Of a stretch of 64,000 bases of DNA, positions 49,621 through 58,472 are shown in pieces. The notes beneath the pieces were generated by a model. It searched no databases, had not been told where the DNA came from, and was given only the letters and a program-made list of their open reading frames with translations. Source of the DNA: CAYLRY01 sp964386535 (GTDB taxonomy: Bacteria; Chloroflexota; Dehalococcoidia; Dehalococcoidales; UBA3254); the NCBI GenBank assembly GCA_964386535.1, contig CAYLRY010000010.1:7386-71385 (forward strand), written 5' to 3'. The position numbers and the translations under genes were made by a program. Position 1 is the first letter of the stretch. Each line of letters opens with the position of its first letter.

Positions 49621-52410
49621 ATGGTCGAAAAAGAAAATACAGGGGGCAGTGGGGCTGGGTTGCCAATTTCCGGCAAAAAGCTGGACCCGTGGCTTGGACA
49701 GCGGTTGACCAAAGCCGACCTCATGTATGCCCGTTTGCCGGTATTCTTGACCTGCCAGCCGGCGCCTCCGTTGGGCATTACACGCCCACTGACTGCATCT
49801 CAGACCCCGGTAATACCTTTATCTCATGATCCTGATTTCCCACATATAAAAAGCGCAGCCAGCTCGCCGGTATGGGATCAAGTGAGCCTCTTCTGGTTGC
49901 TTAACCGTAGAAAGTCCCAGAGCATTTCAAATCAGTGGACCAATTATCTTATCAAGGACGTCCCGCAGGCATCCGGTGAATGGTCTATACCGGTTAACCG
50001 GAATAATCCTAAAGTAACCAATCACACCAAGCTAACCGCTCATAAAAGAGATACGGAGAATAAAACAGACTCCGCCTCAGAAACCATATGGATAAATTCA
50101 GAGAAAAAACCTTTGCTTGCAGAATCGCCTGCCCAGCACCGGATTGATTTGAATAAGCTAACCCCTGATGTTGCGCTAAATCATAAAGGTGGCTCTATTT
50201 CGTTTTCAGGTACAAGTATGTCCAAACCTGAACTCGGGATTCATGTGCCTGCCCATATGAACAATAAAGGGTCTGAAACACAATATCCTGCGGGTCAAAT
50301 CCGGCACTCTCAGGACAAAGTCCCTGAAAAACAAGAGGAAAGCACACCAGGGACCAGCCATGCTGTAGAAAATACTGGAAACGACTGGACTTTATCCGTC
50401 ATTCAAAAAAGTAAGCCTGTTGAAACCGTAATTAAATCAGGTACGTCTCCAGAAATAGAGCTTGATACGTTACCTGAACAACCATTTATAGCTGCCAGCC
50501 AGTCTGAGAATAAAACCGGAAACAATAAATCAACTTTTAAATTTTCTGAGACCAAAGAAAGACAACCATTCTCTACAACCTGGCAGGGCAAACCCGCAAA
50601 AAAGTCATCCCAGTTAATTAAAAAACCATCCAGACCTGCCGCCAGAAAATTCGAACCCGTAGCCAGACATTTTGTGCCTGTTGCCAGAAGGCCTAAAACC
50701 ACGTCCGGGATTCCGGGACCACTACCAGGACAATCCGGAAAGGTAGCCGGGACTTCAAACCCGGCTGTTGAACATACCGGACATAGAGCCGGACAGTCTG
50801 TTCCATTCACATACCCGTCAAAGCCATTTATTGAAAAGCCTGTGCAGGATATCCAGCCAACTGTATCAACTCCCCTGCAACTTCAACCCCTGGCCCAGGC
50901 TAATAAGCCGGACTTGAAACAGGCTGCTGTGCAAATTGAATATATCCGGCCGGAAATAAAAACCAAACGAGAAGAACGGCGGTGGATACATCCGGATCAT
51001 GTGGTAGCTTCTTCCGCAATTTATCAACCGGTCAGGCCGGAATTTTCCAATCTAACATCGCCCAGGAAATTAACAATTGATGAGAAGGTAGATACTGGCG
51101 ATAATAATACGGCAGAGGATCCTGAAAGGTTTAGACCATCGTCCAACATGTCCCCTCTAATTAATTTTCAAAAAACAATAATAACGGCTGTCAGACCCAT
51201 AACACGCTGTCCAGATTTTCAATTGAACAGGACTCCTGTATCTCTTCCGGCAAACACAGGATCCGTTGAAAATAAAGCGTTTTCTACGGCAACAGCTCCA
51301 ATGACAACGAAAACGCCTGGTGGAGTTGTCCCTGTTCTCAGAAAACAGGAACAAATAATTAAACATATAAATCAAGATTTAATTCTCAATAGAAATATTC
51401 AAATGCCTGATCAGATGGTTCAAAAAAACGAATTGCCGGCAAAAAGGGCAATTGCCTCCATAGAACAAACAGCTATTATGGACATAGTTAGGGATGACTT
51501 GTCAAACAGCACCGGTCACTCACCTCTATATCAGGAACAGTCATTTACTTCTGGGGATATGACTCTGGAACAGAACAATCTGGGTACCAGCTTACCGCTG
51601 GTAAAGACACTCCGCTCAGCTAAAGTAGCAAGCGCCCAAAGTCCAACTGGCTGGAAACACCCTGAATACCTGATTTCTCAGGCTGCCAGGATTCACGCGG
51701 CTGAAAATTTTGCATTCAGAAATTTTCACTTTTCAGCCGGCATTGCTCATAAAAATAAAACTAAACCGGAGAAAAAATCTTCTATTGAACACATGGCCCT
51801 TTCTCGGAAATCGCAACAAAGGGCTATATCACCGTTTTTTAACCAGAGCGAAACATTAATTGAAGATTCGCCGAATTACAATAGTGTGGCGCAGCAAACT
51901 CAGCCTACATCTGCTTTTAGTTTTCAAGGCAGTAGCAGCTCATCTTTATCACAGAATCCTAATGCACCGAGGTCTGGATTTTTCACCCCGGTAAACTGGG
52001 AATCACACATTAGTCAAGCCAAAGTTCAGTCTGGACAAAGCCAGCCTGACTCTAATGAGAAGTTAGCAGGTAATCAAAAGACTGTAGAATTCCCATCATG
52101 TCCAGAGCAAATAATATCTTATGCAGTAAGGAGCTCTGGAAATAATATTTTCAAAGCAGTTTCCAACCAGCCAGTGCAGGTTTTTACCGGACAAGTTCAT
52201 ACTTTATCTAAGGCAGGTGAACAATCCATTAACCAGAATCATTTCATATTACCAGGCTCCGTACAGGGGAACCAGGCTAAAGGGGATAATACCGCTTCAG
52301 GCAATTCCAACCAGACCGCTGCCAAAACGGACCTGAAAGCCCTGGCTAGAGAAGTATATCCCTTTATTAAACGTATGATCATTATTGACCGGGAAAGATT
52401 CCCGTATTAA
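49621..52410 (+). CDS. large disordered eCIS protein with conserved-type C-terminal helix
   Basis: A 929-residue protein, mostly low-complexity and rich in Ser, Thr, Pro, Gln, Asn and Lys with no recognisable folded domain. Residues about 335-360 repeat an ARxFxPVAR unit (ARKFEPVARHFVPVARRP). Only the N-terminus (KKLDPWLGQRLTKADLMYAR) and the extreme C-terminus (KALAREVYPFIKRMIIIDRE then RFPY) look ordered; the latter resembles a helix ending in RERxR seen at the end of other eCIS proteins located between tube and LysM genes. It could be a tape-measure substitute, a lumen cargo/scaffold, or a surface fibre. It starts three bases after the tube gene. Confidence 0.75.
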   Translation: MVEKENTGGSGAGLPISGKKLDPWLGQRLTKADLMYARLPVFLTCQPAPPLGITRPLTASQTPVIPLSHDPDFPHIKSAASSPVWDQVSLFWLLNRRKSQSISNQWTNYLIKDVPQASGEWSIPVNRNNPKVTNHTKLTAHKRDTENKTDSASETIWINSEKKPLLAESPAQHRIDLNKLTPDVALNHKGGSISFSGTSMSKPELGIHVPAHMNNKGSETQYPAGQIRHSQDKVPEKQEESTPGTSHAVENTGNDWTLSVIQKSKPVETVIKSGTSPEIELDTLPEQPFIAASQSENKTGNNKSTFKFSETKERQPFSTTWQGKPAKKSSQLIKKPSRPAARKFEPVARHFVPVARRPKTTSGIPGPLPGQSGKVAGTSNPAVEHTGHRAGQSVPFTYPSKPFIEKPVQDIQPTVSTPLQLQPLAQANKPDLKQAAVQIEYIRPEIKTKREERRWIHPDHVVASSAIYQPVRPEFSNLTSPRKLTIDEKVDTGDNNTAEDPERFRPSSNMSPLINFQKTIITAVRPITRCPDFQLNRTPVSLPANTGSVENKAFSTATAPMTTKTPGGVVPVLRKQEQIIKHINQDLILNRNIQMPDQMVQKNELPAKRAIASIEQTAIMDIVRDDLSNSTGHSPLYQEQSFTSGDMTLEQNNLGTSLPLVKTLRSAKVASAQSPTGWKHPEYLISQAARIHAAENFAFRNFHFSAGIAHKNKTKPEKKSSIEHMALSRKSQQRAISPFFNQSETLIEDSPNYNSVAQQTQPTSAFSFQGSSSSSLSQNPNAPRSGFFTPVNWESHISQAKVQSGQSQPDSNEKLAGNQKTVEFPSCPEQIISYAVRSSGNNIFKAVSNQPVQVFTGQVHTLSKAGEQSINQNHFILPGSVQGNQAKGDNTASGNSNQTAAKTDLKALAREVYPFIKRMIIIDRERFPY

Positions 52411-52446
52411 TGGTCTGGATAAACAGTCTTGAAGGAGATCTGAAAA

Positions 52447-53088
52447 GTGGAAAAGGCTAAAATAGTGAACCTGGATACAGATGAAACCATAGAATGTCTG
52501 TTTAATCCGAACGCCTACACTCTAGAAAGGACCAATACCTGGACTCAGAAACAGGTCAAAGGACGCAACGTGCCTAATCTGGAGTTCGGCGGGGGTTCCT
52601 CGGCTACCCTGACCATGCAGCTTTTTCTGGATACTTCCACTACGGGCGGAGATGTCAGAGAGACAACTGAGAAGATCCGAAAATTGATGGATATAGACGA
52701 AAATGCTAAAAATATGACTACCGTTAAAGGCCGTCCGCCTATGGTTGAATTTCGCTGGGGACAAATTTGGACTTTCAAAGCTGTAATAACGCGTTTAACC
52801 GAAAAAACCACTCTTTTTCGCGATGACGGCATACCAATTAGAGCAACTCTGGATGTGACTTTTCTACAGGCCAAAGAAGAAGGCGTTTATGCTGCCCAGA
52901 ATCCTACCACCATGGGTACTTCCGGCTATAAACGCTGGATAGTCAGAGAAGGAGATAGTATAGACTGGATAGCCTACCGGGAATATGGCAGTGCGGCCAT
53001 GTGGAGATATCTGGCTGACGTTAACAATCTGGATGATCCAGGCAAATTGAGACCGGGGCAGGCCCTGGTAATTGCACCGCCGCCTTAA
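52447..53088 (+). CDS. LysM-domain baseplate/tube-spike adaptor protein (Afp7/Pvc7-like)
   Basis: A 213-residue protein. Residues 1-150 have the conserved CLFNPNAYTLERTNTWTQK and GGSSATLTMQLFLDTS blocks; residues about 165-211 form a LysM domain (WIVREGDSIDWIAYREYG, MWRYLADVNNLDDPGKLRPG, QALVIAPPP). In eCIS, such proteins (Afp7, phage gp53-like) link the tube to the VgrG-like spike. The GTG start is preceded by AAGGAG. It is 12 bases before the spike gene. Confidence 0.93.
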   Translation: MEKAKIVNLDTDETIECLFNPNAYTLERTNTWTQKQVKGRNVPNLEFGGGSSATLTMQLFLDTSTTGGDVRETTEKIRKLMDIDENAKNMTTVKGRPPMVEFRWGQIWTFKAVITRLTEKTTLFRDDGIPIRATLDVTFLQAKEEGVYAAQNPTTMGTSGYKRWIVREGDSIDWIAYREYGSAAMWRYLADVNNLDDPGKLRPGQALVIAPPP

Positions 53089-53099
53089 AGGAGTAAAAG

Positions 53100-54881
53100 A
53101 TGCCGGCAGCTCAACAACTTTTTTCACAAATGTATTTTAAAATAGACGGAAGAGATGTTCCGGAGGATATATCTAACAAGATCCTGGAGATCATTGTGGA
53201 TACCAGTCTTTATCTGCCTGATATGTGGTCCATTCTGCTAGATGATCCTGAACTAACCCTGATTGATTCCAGTCTGCTGGAGATTGGAAAATCAGTGGAT
53301 ATTTCTGCCCAGGCCCATGATGAAAGTAGCAGTACTTTGCTGACCAGGGGGGAAATCATAGCTATTGAACCGGACTTAAGCCATGATTCCGGAACTACAA
53401 TAGCTATCAGGGGATATGATAAATCGCACCGTCTTCACCGGGGTAAAAAGACGAGGGTATTTCAACAGGTTACTGATAGCGATATTGTAAAGGCAATAGC
53501 CGGCGAATGCGGTCTGGATGTCAGCATTGATGCTACGTCTGAAATATATGATCATGTTTTTCAGGATGAGCGTTCTGATTGGGAATTTATCCAGGATAGA
53601 GCTCACCATGCGGGTTACGTGGTGTATGTGGAAAACGGAAGACTCTATTTTCGAAAGGAACCTTCCAGCCAGGCAGCAGCGACCGAATTAAAGTGGGGTG
53701 ATAATTTGCTCAGCTTTCAGGCCCGCTTTACCAGCGCTGATCAGGTTTCCAAATCAGAAGTACATGGATGGGATATCAAGAATAAGCAGGCTATTATTGG
53801 AACCAGCGATACTCCCCAGGGGGTGCCCGCTGTTGCTGATAAAAATAACGGCGGAAATCTGACCAGAAGGGTGTTTGGCGCTTCGAAGGAACTACTTAAC
53901 AACTACCCGGTAAAGTCTCAGTCTCATGCTGATATGTTAGCCCAGTCTATCCTCAACGAAAAGTACCACAACTTTTTTCAGGCTGAGGGTATTTGTGATG
54001 GGAACCCGGCTATACGGGCAGGGAAAATGGTTAAACTAAAAGACATTGGAACTCGCTTCTCCGGCGATTACAGGGTCACCCGGGCGATTCACCGATATGA
54101 TCTATCCGGCTTTGCCACTCAATTTGAAATCAGCGGTTATCACCCCAATACCCTTTCTGATCTGTTAGCCGGTAAAAACGGGCGGCACCCCTACGGTGTA
54201 GTAGTTGGTATTGTGACCAACGTTAAAGACCCGGATAACCTGGCACGTGTAAAAGTTAAATACCCTACTATTACCGATTCGTTGGAGAGCCATTGGGCCA
54301 GATTAGCCACACCCATGGCCGGAGCCGGCAGGGGTATAGAGTTTATTCCCGAAGTCAATGATGAAGTACTGGTGGCTTTTGAATACAACGATATCAACCG
54401 GCCTTATATCATCGGGTGCCTGTGGAACGGAAGTGATAAACCTCCTGAAACCAATGATAATATCGTTGGCAGCGGCGGTAAAGTCCAAAAGAGGATTATC
54501 AAGTCCCGTTCCGGCCATACCATTACCCTGGATGACACACAAGCCGCTGAACAGATATCAATTATTGATAAAAGCGGACAAAAAATCCTTCTGGAAAGCG
54601 GTTCCGGTAAAGAAAAAATTGAGATCATCGATAAAACCGGTAAAAGTAAAATAGTAATGGACCCTGTTAAACAAAGCGTTTCCATAGAAAGCGCTATGGA
54701 TATGACCATTAAGGCCACGGGGAAAATACAGATTGATGGAAAGCTGGGTATAAGCATTAAAACTGATGCCGGTAATCTGGAAATGAAGGGGACTATGGCC
54801 AGCCTCCAAGGTACCGGTTCTGCGGAAGTGAAATCATCCGGTGTATTAACCGTTCAGGGTTCGTTAGTAAAGATTAATTAA
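53100..54881 (+). CDS. VgrG-like central spike (Afp8/Pvc8-like)
   Basis: A 593-residue fusion of gp27-like and gp5-like parts. The N-terminal part to about residue 345 forms the hub (GRDVPEDISNKILEIIVDTS, GYDKSHRLHRGKKTRVFQQV). An OB-fold (gp5N/phage base V) lies at about 358-450 (PYGVVVGIVTNVKDPDNLAR, FEYNDINRPYIIGCLWNGSD). The C-terminus is a beta-helix-like repeat stretch (SGHTITLDDTQAAEQISIID, DGKLGISIKTDAGNLEMKGT). It forms the trimeric spike that carries the PAAR tip. The ATG start follows AAAGGAG. Confidence 0.94.
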   Translation: MPAAQQLFSQMYFKIDGRDVPEDISNKILEIIVDTSLYLPDMWSILLDDPELTLIDSSLLEIGKSVDISAQAHDESSSTLLTRGEIIAIEPDLSHDSGTTIAIRGYDKSHRLHRGKKTRVFQQVTDSDIVKAIAGECGLDVSIDATSEIYDHVFQDERSDWEFIQDRAHHAGYVVYVENGRLYFRKEPSSQAAATELKWGDNLLSFQARFTSADQVSKSEVHGWDIKNKQAIIGTSDTPQGVPAVADKNNGGNLTRRVFGASKELLNNYPVKSQSHADMLAQSILNEKYHNFFQAEGICDGNPAIRAGKMVKLKDIGTRFSGDYRVTRAIHRYDLSGFATQFEISGYHPNTLSDLLAGKNGRHPYGVVVGIVTNVKDPDNLARVKVKYPTITDSLESHWARLATPMAGAGRGIEFIPEVNDEVLVAFEYNDINRPYIIGCLWNGSDKPPETNDNIVGSGGKVQKRIIKSRSGHTITLDDTQAAEQISIIDKSGQKILLESGSGKEKIEIIDKTGKSKIVMDPVKQSVSIESAMDMTIKATGKIQIDGKLGISIKTDAGNLEMKGTMASLQGTGSAEVKSSGVLTVQGSLVKIN

Positions 54882-54907
54882 CAGAAACATAAAGGAGGCC
54901 GATAAGA

Positions 54908-55216
54908 ATGGCGATGCCGGCAGCCAGAATGGGAGATCCTACAGCGCATGGGGGAGTAATCGCGGCTGGATGTATGACGGTACTGATCGGCGGGAAACCG
55001 GCAGCACGAGCAGGTGATATGCATACCTGCCCGATGGTCAATCCCACGGTGCCACCCGCGCCGCCCCCACCTCATGTGGGCGGCCCCATTGCCATGGGCA
55101 GCCCCACAGTATTGATCGGCGGCATGCCAGCGGCACGAGTAGGAGACACGGCAACCTGTGCGGGACCTCCTGATACTATCATTCCACCAGGATGCCCTAC
55201 AGTTCTTATTGCATAA
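54908..55216 (+). CDS. PAAR-domain spike tip protein
   Basis: A 102-residue PAAR protein. Three glycine-rich turns of the form xVLIGGxPAARxGD are visible (CMTVLIGGKPAARAGDMHTC, SPTVLIGGMPAARVGDTATC, CPTVLIA), with the His and Cys positions expected for a zinc site (MGDPTAHGG, HTC, TC). It sharpens the VgrG-like spike for membrane puncture. AAGGAGG precedes the ATG. No C-terminal effector extension is present. Confidence 0.95.
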   Translation: MAMPAARMGDPTAHGGVIAAGCMTVLIGGKPAARAGDMHTCPMVNPTVPPAPPPPHVGGPIAMGSPTVLIGGMPAARVGDTATCAGPPDTIIPPGCPTVLIA

Positions 55217-55236
55217 TCAAGAGGAGAATATCAAAT

Positions 55237-55644
55237 ATGGTCAATAATGTTAACCAGGATATACTGGGAACGGGATGGGCTTTCCCACTCCGTATTGACA
55301 GCCGGGGCGGGCTGGCTCTTTCCAGCAACGAAAATGGAATAATTGAGTCCATTCGGACAATTCTGGGTACCGCTAAAGGTGAAAGGCGTATGCGTCCCGG
55401 GTTCGGCTGCGATATCCATACCCTGATATTTGCTCCTAATAATGTAGCCACCTGGGGACTGGCTGCCCATTATGTTGAAGAAGCCCTGGGCATGTGGGAA
55501 CCGCGTATTGAAGTAACTGAAGTTGATGCGAGGCCTGATCCAGAAGATACCGGCAGGCTGCTTATCCGCATTGGATACAGAATAAAGGCGACCAACGACG
55601 CCCGTAATATTGTATATCCATTTTATTTAATGGGGAGGTCGTGA
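55237..55644 (+). CDS. baseplate wedge protein (gp25/Afp9-like)
   Basis: A 135-residue gp25-like lysozyme-fold baseplate protein: LGTGWAFPLRIDSRGGLALS, IIESIRTILGTAKGERRMRPGFGCDI (in part ILGTAKGERRMRPGFG), LAAHYVEEALGMWEPRIEVT, and RLLIRIGYRIKATNDARNIV. I place the start at ATG 55237, with GAGGAG nine bases upstream; an open frame 45 bases longer overlaps the PAAR gene. It nucleates sheath assembly at the baseplate. Its stop overlaps the next start by one base (TGATG). Confidence 0.93.
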   Translation: MVNNVNQDILGTGWAFPLRIDSRGGLALSSNENGIIESIRTILGTAKGERRMRPGFGCDIHTLIFAPNNVATWGLAAHYVEEALGMWEPRIEVTEVDARPDPEDTGRLLIRIGYRIKATNDARNIVYPFYLMGRS

Positions 55645-57632
55645 TGACACTGCAAGCACCAAATCTGGATGACCGGAAATTTCAGGACATTGTGAGTGAG
55701 GCTAGGAGTAAGATCCCTCTTTACTGTCCCAGGTGGACGGACTATAACCTGAGCGATCCGGGGATTACCCTGATCGAACTATTTGCCTGGATGGTTGATA
55801 TGCTCCTGTACCGAATCAATAAGGTGCCTGTTAAGAACTATATAAAATTCATGGAACTTCTCGGTATCCGTTTGATGCCACCGGTGCCGGCAACAGTGGA
55901 TGTTACTTTCCGTCTCTCAGCGCCTCAGCCTCAGCAAATTATCATACCCAAAGGCACGCAGATTGCAACTGTGCGAACAGAAACGCAGGAGGCCATTCCC
56001 TTTACCACGGATAAAGAACTGGTAATGTTGATTCCTGATCTAATGTATGCCTTCACTACCCAGGATGAAACCAGTTATAGCGATTGTCTGCCGGCCTTGA
56101 ATAATCCTGGGTTGCGAGTGACGGTGTTTAACGCTGTGCCTGAAGAAAATAACGCCTTTTATCTGGGTTTCGGTACAAATCTAACTTCTCAAACCCTTAT
56201 TCTGACCATAGACTGTAATATAGAAGGCATCGGGGTTGATCCCCACGATCCACCACTGGTCTGGGAGTATTGGGATGGTGAAAAGGAGAAATGGTTGGTT
56301 ATGAGGATGGACAGCGATACCACGGGTGGCCTCAATACACCTGGTAATGTCATCCTGCATCTCCCTGCCACCAGCGCTCTCAGAGAAGTCAACCGGGTGC
56401 GGGCCTGCTGGATAAGATGCCGGGCCGTCAGACCCAGGCCTGGACAGCGTCCTTACGTCAGTTCGCCAATATTACGGAGCCTCACAGTTGAAAATATTGG
56501 TGGTACGGTACCTGCCAGCCACTGCCAGCGTGTGTCCGGTGAGATTTTGGGCAGGAGCAAAGGCGTCCCGGGTCAAAAATTCTATTTGCATAATACCCCT
56601 GTATTAAGCCGCATGGCAGGAGAAACTCTCGAAATTGAGACAGAAACTGAGGGGCATTATGAAACCTGGCAAGAAGTCCCGGATTTTGCAGATTCCGGAC
56701 CCTCAGATCCACACTATACTCTGGATAGCGTCACAGGCGAAATTGAGTTCGGACCTTCTATCCGGCAACCTTCCGGAGAAGAAAAGCAGTACGGTAAAAT
56801 CCCGGGCTTAAACCGCCAGATACGTTTCACTTCTTACCGCTGGGGGGGAGGTATAATCGGGAATGTCGGCAGGGAGACCATAACCGTTATGAAGTCCTCT
56901 ATTCCGTATGTTGCTACGGTAACCAATTTCCTGCCTGCTGTTGGAGGTACAGATGCAGAAACCCTGGAATCGGCTATGCTTAGGACACCCAGATTATTAC
57001 GTAACCAGACCCGCGCCGTAACCGCCTCAGACTTTGAAAAGCTATCACTTGAAGCTACTCCTTTAATAGCCAGGGCAAAATGCCTTACACCTGGCCTTAT
57101 CACTGATTCTCAATCTATACCGCCGGGTGTGGTACGGCTATTGCTGGTACCCAAATTTGAGTATCTGGACGGGCCGATCCCGCGTGACCAACTGGTACTT
57201 TCTGAGCGTGTCAGAACTGATGTAAAAAACTACCTGGATGAACGCAGAATGCTGGCCATGAGAGTAGAGATAGCCGTTCCTGAATATCAACCCATAGTCG
57301 TAGAATGCCGGATTAAGTCCAAGCCGGGGTTTGAGAATGAAATGGTATCAGAGAGGGTTAAAACCAGATTATACCGGTTCATCAATCCGGTATGCGGAGG
57401 TTTAAAGGGACAGGGATGGCCTTTCGGACGCAGCCTTTTCAAATCTGAAATATTCTCGGTTATACAGAATACTCCGGAAGTGGAATACATCGAAGAAGTT
57501 AAAATTTTCGCTGCAGATTGGAATACCGGACTGCGTCAGACGGTGGAAGAAAGGTTCAACATTCCGGCATACAGCTTGATTTGCTCGGGGGAACATGTGG
57601 TAATCGCCACCACTCTGGAAGAACATTTGTAA
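55644..57632 (+). CDS. baseplate J-like protein (gpJ/Afp11-like)
   Basis: A 662-residue gpJ/gp6 wedge protein. The opening APNLDDRKFQDIVSEARSKI with DPGITLIELFAWMVDMLLYR is characteristic; a beta-rich middle part (VDVTFRLSAPQPQQIIIPKG) and the C-terminal baseplate_J domain (TRAVTASDFEKLSLEATPLI, RVEIAVPEYQPIVVECRIKS, NPVCGGLKGQGWPFGRSLFK) follow. GGGGAGG lies five bases before ATG 55644. It builds the wedges of the baseplate with gp25 and gpI-type proteins. Confidence 0.92.
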   Translation: MTLQAPNLDDRKFQDIVSEARSKIPLYCPRWTDYNLSDPGITLIELFAWMVDMLLYRINKVPVKNYIKFMELLGIRLMPPVPATVDVTFRLSAPQPQQIIIPKGTQIATVRTETQEAIPFTTDKELVMLIPDLMYAFTTQDETSYSDCLPALNNPGLRVTVFNAVPEENNAFYLGFGTNLTSQTLILTIDCNIEGIGVDPHDPPLVWEYWDGEKEKWLVMRMDSDTTGGLNTPGNVILHLPATSALREVNRVRACWIRCRAVRPRPGQRPYVSSPILRSLTVENIGGTVPASHCQRVSGEILGRSKGVPGQKFYLHNTPVLSRMAGETLEIETETEGHYETWQEVPDFADSGPSDPHYTLDSVTGEIEFGPSIRQPSGEEKQYGKIPGLNRQIRFTSYRWGGGIIGNVGRETITVMKSSIPYVATVTNFLPAVGGTDAETLESAMLRTPRLLRNQTRAVTASDFEKLSLEATPLIARAKCLTPGLITDSQSIPPGVVRLLLVPKFEYLDGPIPRDQLVLSERVRTDVKNYLDERRMLAMRVEIAVPEYQPIVVECRIKSKPGFENEMVSERVKTRLYRFINPVCGGLKGQGWPFGRSLFKSEIFSVIQNTPEVEYIEEVKIFAADWNTGLRQTVEERFNIPAYSLICSGEHVVIATTLEEHL

Positions 57633-57672
57633 TACTGAATTATGTTCTTTCAGATCAGAAAGGGGGACAACC

Positions 57673-58263
57673 ATGACCACAAAAACGATGTTAAAAGAAG
57701 AGGAATTTACACCCAGCCGGTTACTGGACTATCTACCGGCTTCTTTCAGGGATGACCCCCTGATGGGACAGTTTCTCCTGATATTTGAAAGTATCTTAAA
57801 CCCCATAGAATATACCGTTGATAATATGGCATTATTCTTTGACCCCAGGATGACGCCGGAAAGCGTCTTACCCTGGTTGGCCTCCTGGGTGGATCTGGTG
57901 CTGGATCCGTCCTGGCCTCTGGAACGCCGGCGTGAGCTGGTGAAAAACGCGTCTGATCTGTACCGCTGGCGCGGCACCCGCCGAGGATTGAGTGAATATC
58001 TCAGGATTTATACCGGTTCATCGCCGACTATCCTGGAGTATATCCCTGGAATGATTCTTGATGAAGAAACCCATTTAGGAGTAAACACCGTTCTGGGCAG
58101 CTCGGGTACCGGCCACCATTTTACTGTAATTATCGAGAATCCTTTAGATAGCCGCATTGATGTTAAAGTGGTCAGGGATATTATCGAAAGCCAAAAACCT
58201 GCGCATACCATTTATACATTGGAAATAAAGGCTGTAATTGCTTCTCAAACCAAGACAGCCTGA
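57673..58263 (+). CDS. phage tail protein I-like baseplate protein (Afp12-like)
   Basis: A 196-residue protein resembling the phage P2 gpI/TIGR02242 family: RLLDYLPASFRDDPLMGQFL, FESILNPIEYTVDNMALFFD, SVLPWLASWVDLVLDPSWPL, KNASDLYRWRGTRRGLSEYL. It closes the wedge and usually links the baseplate to tail fibres. Last gene of the plus-strand operon; no fibre gene follows, unlike Afp/PVC. GGGGG RBS nine bases before ATG 57673. A perfect hairpin 27 bases after the stop ends the operon. Confidence 0.9.
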   Translation: MTTKTMLKEEEFTPSRLLDYLPASFRDDPLMGQFLLIFESILNPIEYTVDNMALFFDPRMTPESVLPWLASWVDLVLDPSWPLERRRELVKNASDLYRWRGTRRGLSEYLRIYTGSSPTILEYIPGMILDEETHLGVNTVLGSSGTGHHFTVIIENPLDSRIDVKVVRDIIESQKPAHTIYTLEIKAVIASQTKTA

Positions 58264-58472
58264 ATAGAGGGGTTTTGTTAAAAATAGTTAAGCTCCGGTT
58301 GACAAAGAAACAGTCAACCGGAGCTTGAATTTTCTGAATAAACCCTTCGCTTCCTTTCCTGCGAAAGGCGTTTTCAGGTTACCCTTACCCCGCAAGCTCC
58401 CCACATCAGGTCAGATCAATACATCCGGTATTTCTCGCCTAACGCCTGACAACTGCACAACAAGAATCCAGT
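58264..58472. other. spacer between the two convergent eCIS operons
   Basis: No gene. It contains the 14-bp hairpin at 58290-58326, then about 145 bases of non-coding sequence. Confidence 0.5.
58290..58326 (+). terminator. perfect 14-bp hairpin terminator between convergent operons
   Basis: AAGCTCCGGTTGAC (58290-58303) and GTCAACCGGAGCTT (58313-58326) pair perfectly round a 9-base loop, followed on the plus strand by GAATTTTCT and on the minus strand by AACTATTTTT. Probably bidirectional. Confidence 0.8.

Noticed and set aside
41204..58263. Prophage
   Set aside because: Tail-like genes only: no capsid, portal, terminase, integrase or lysis genes, while AAA+ ATPase, DUF4157 and Pvc16-like genes identify an eCIS.
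41204..58263. Type VI secretion system
   Set aside because: No TssJ-L-M membrane complex, ClpV, TssK or Hcp of T6SS type; tube and sheath match the Afp/PVC group.
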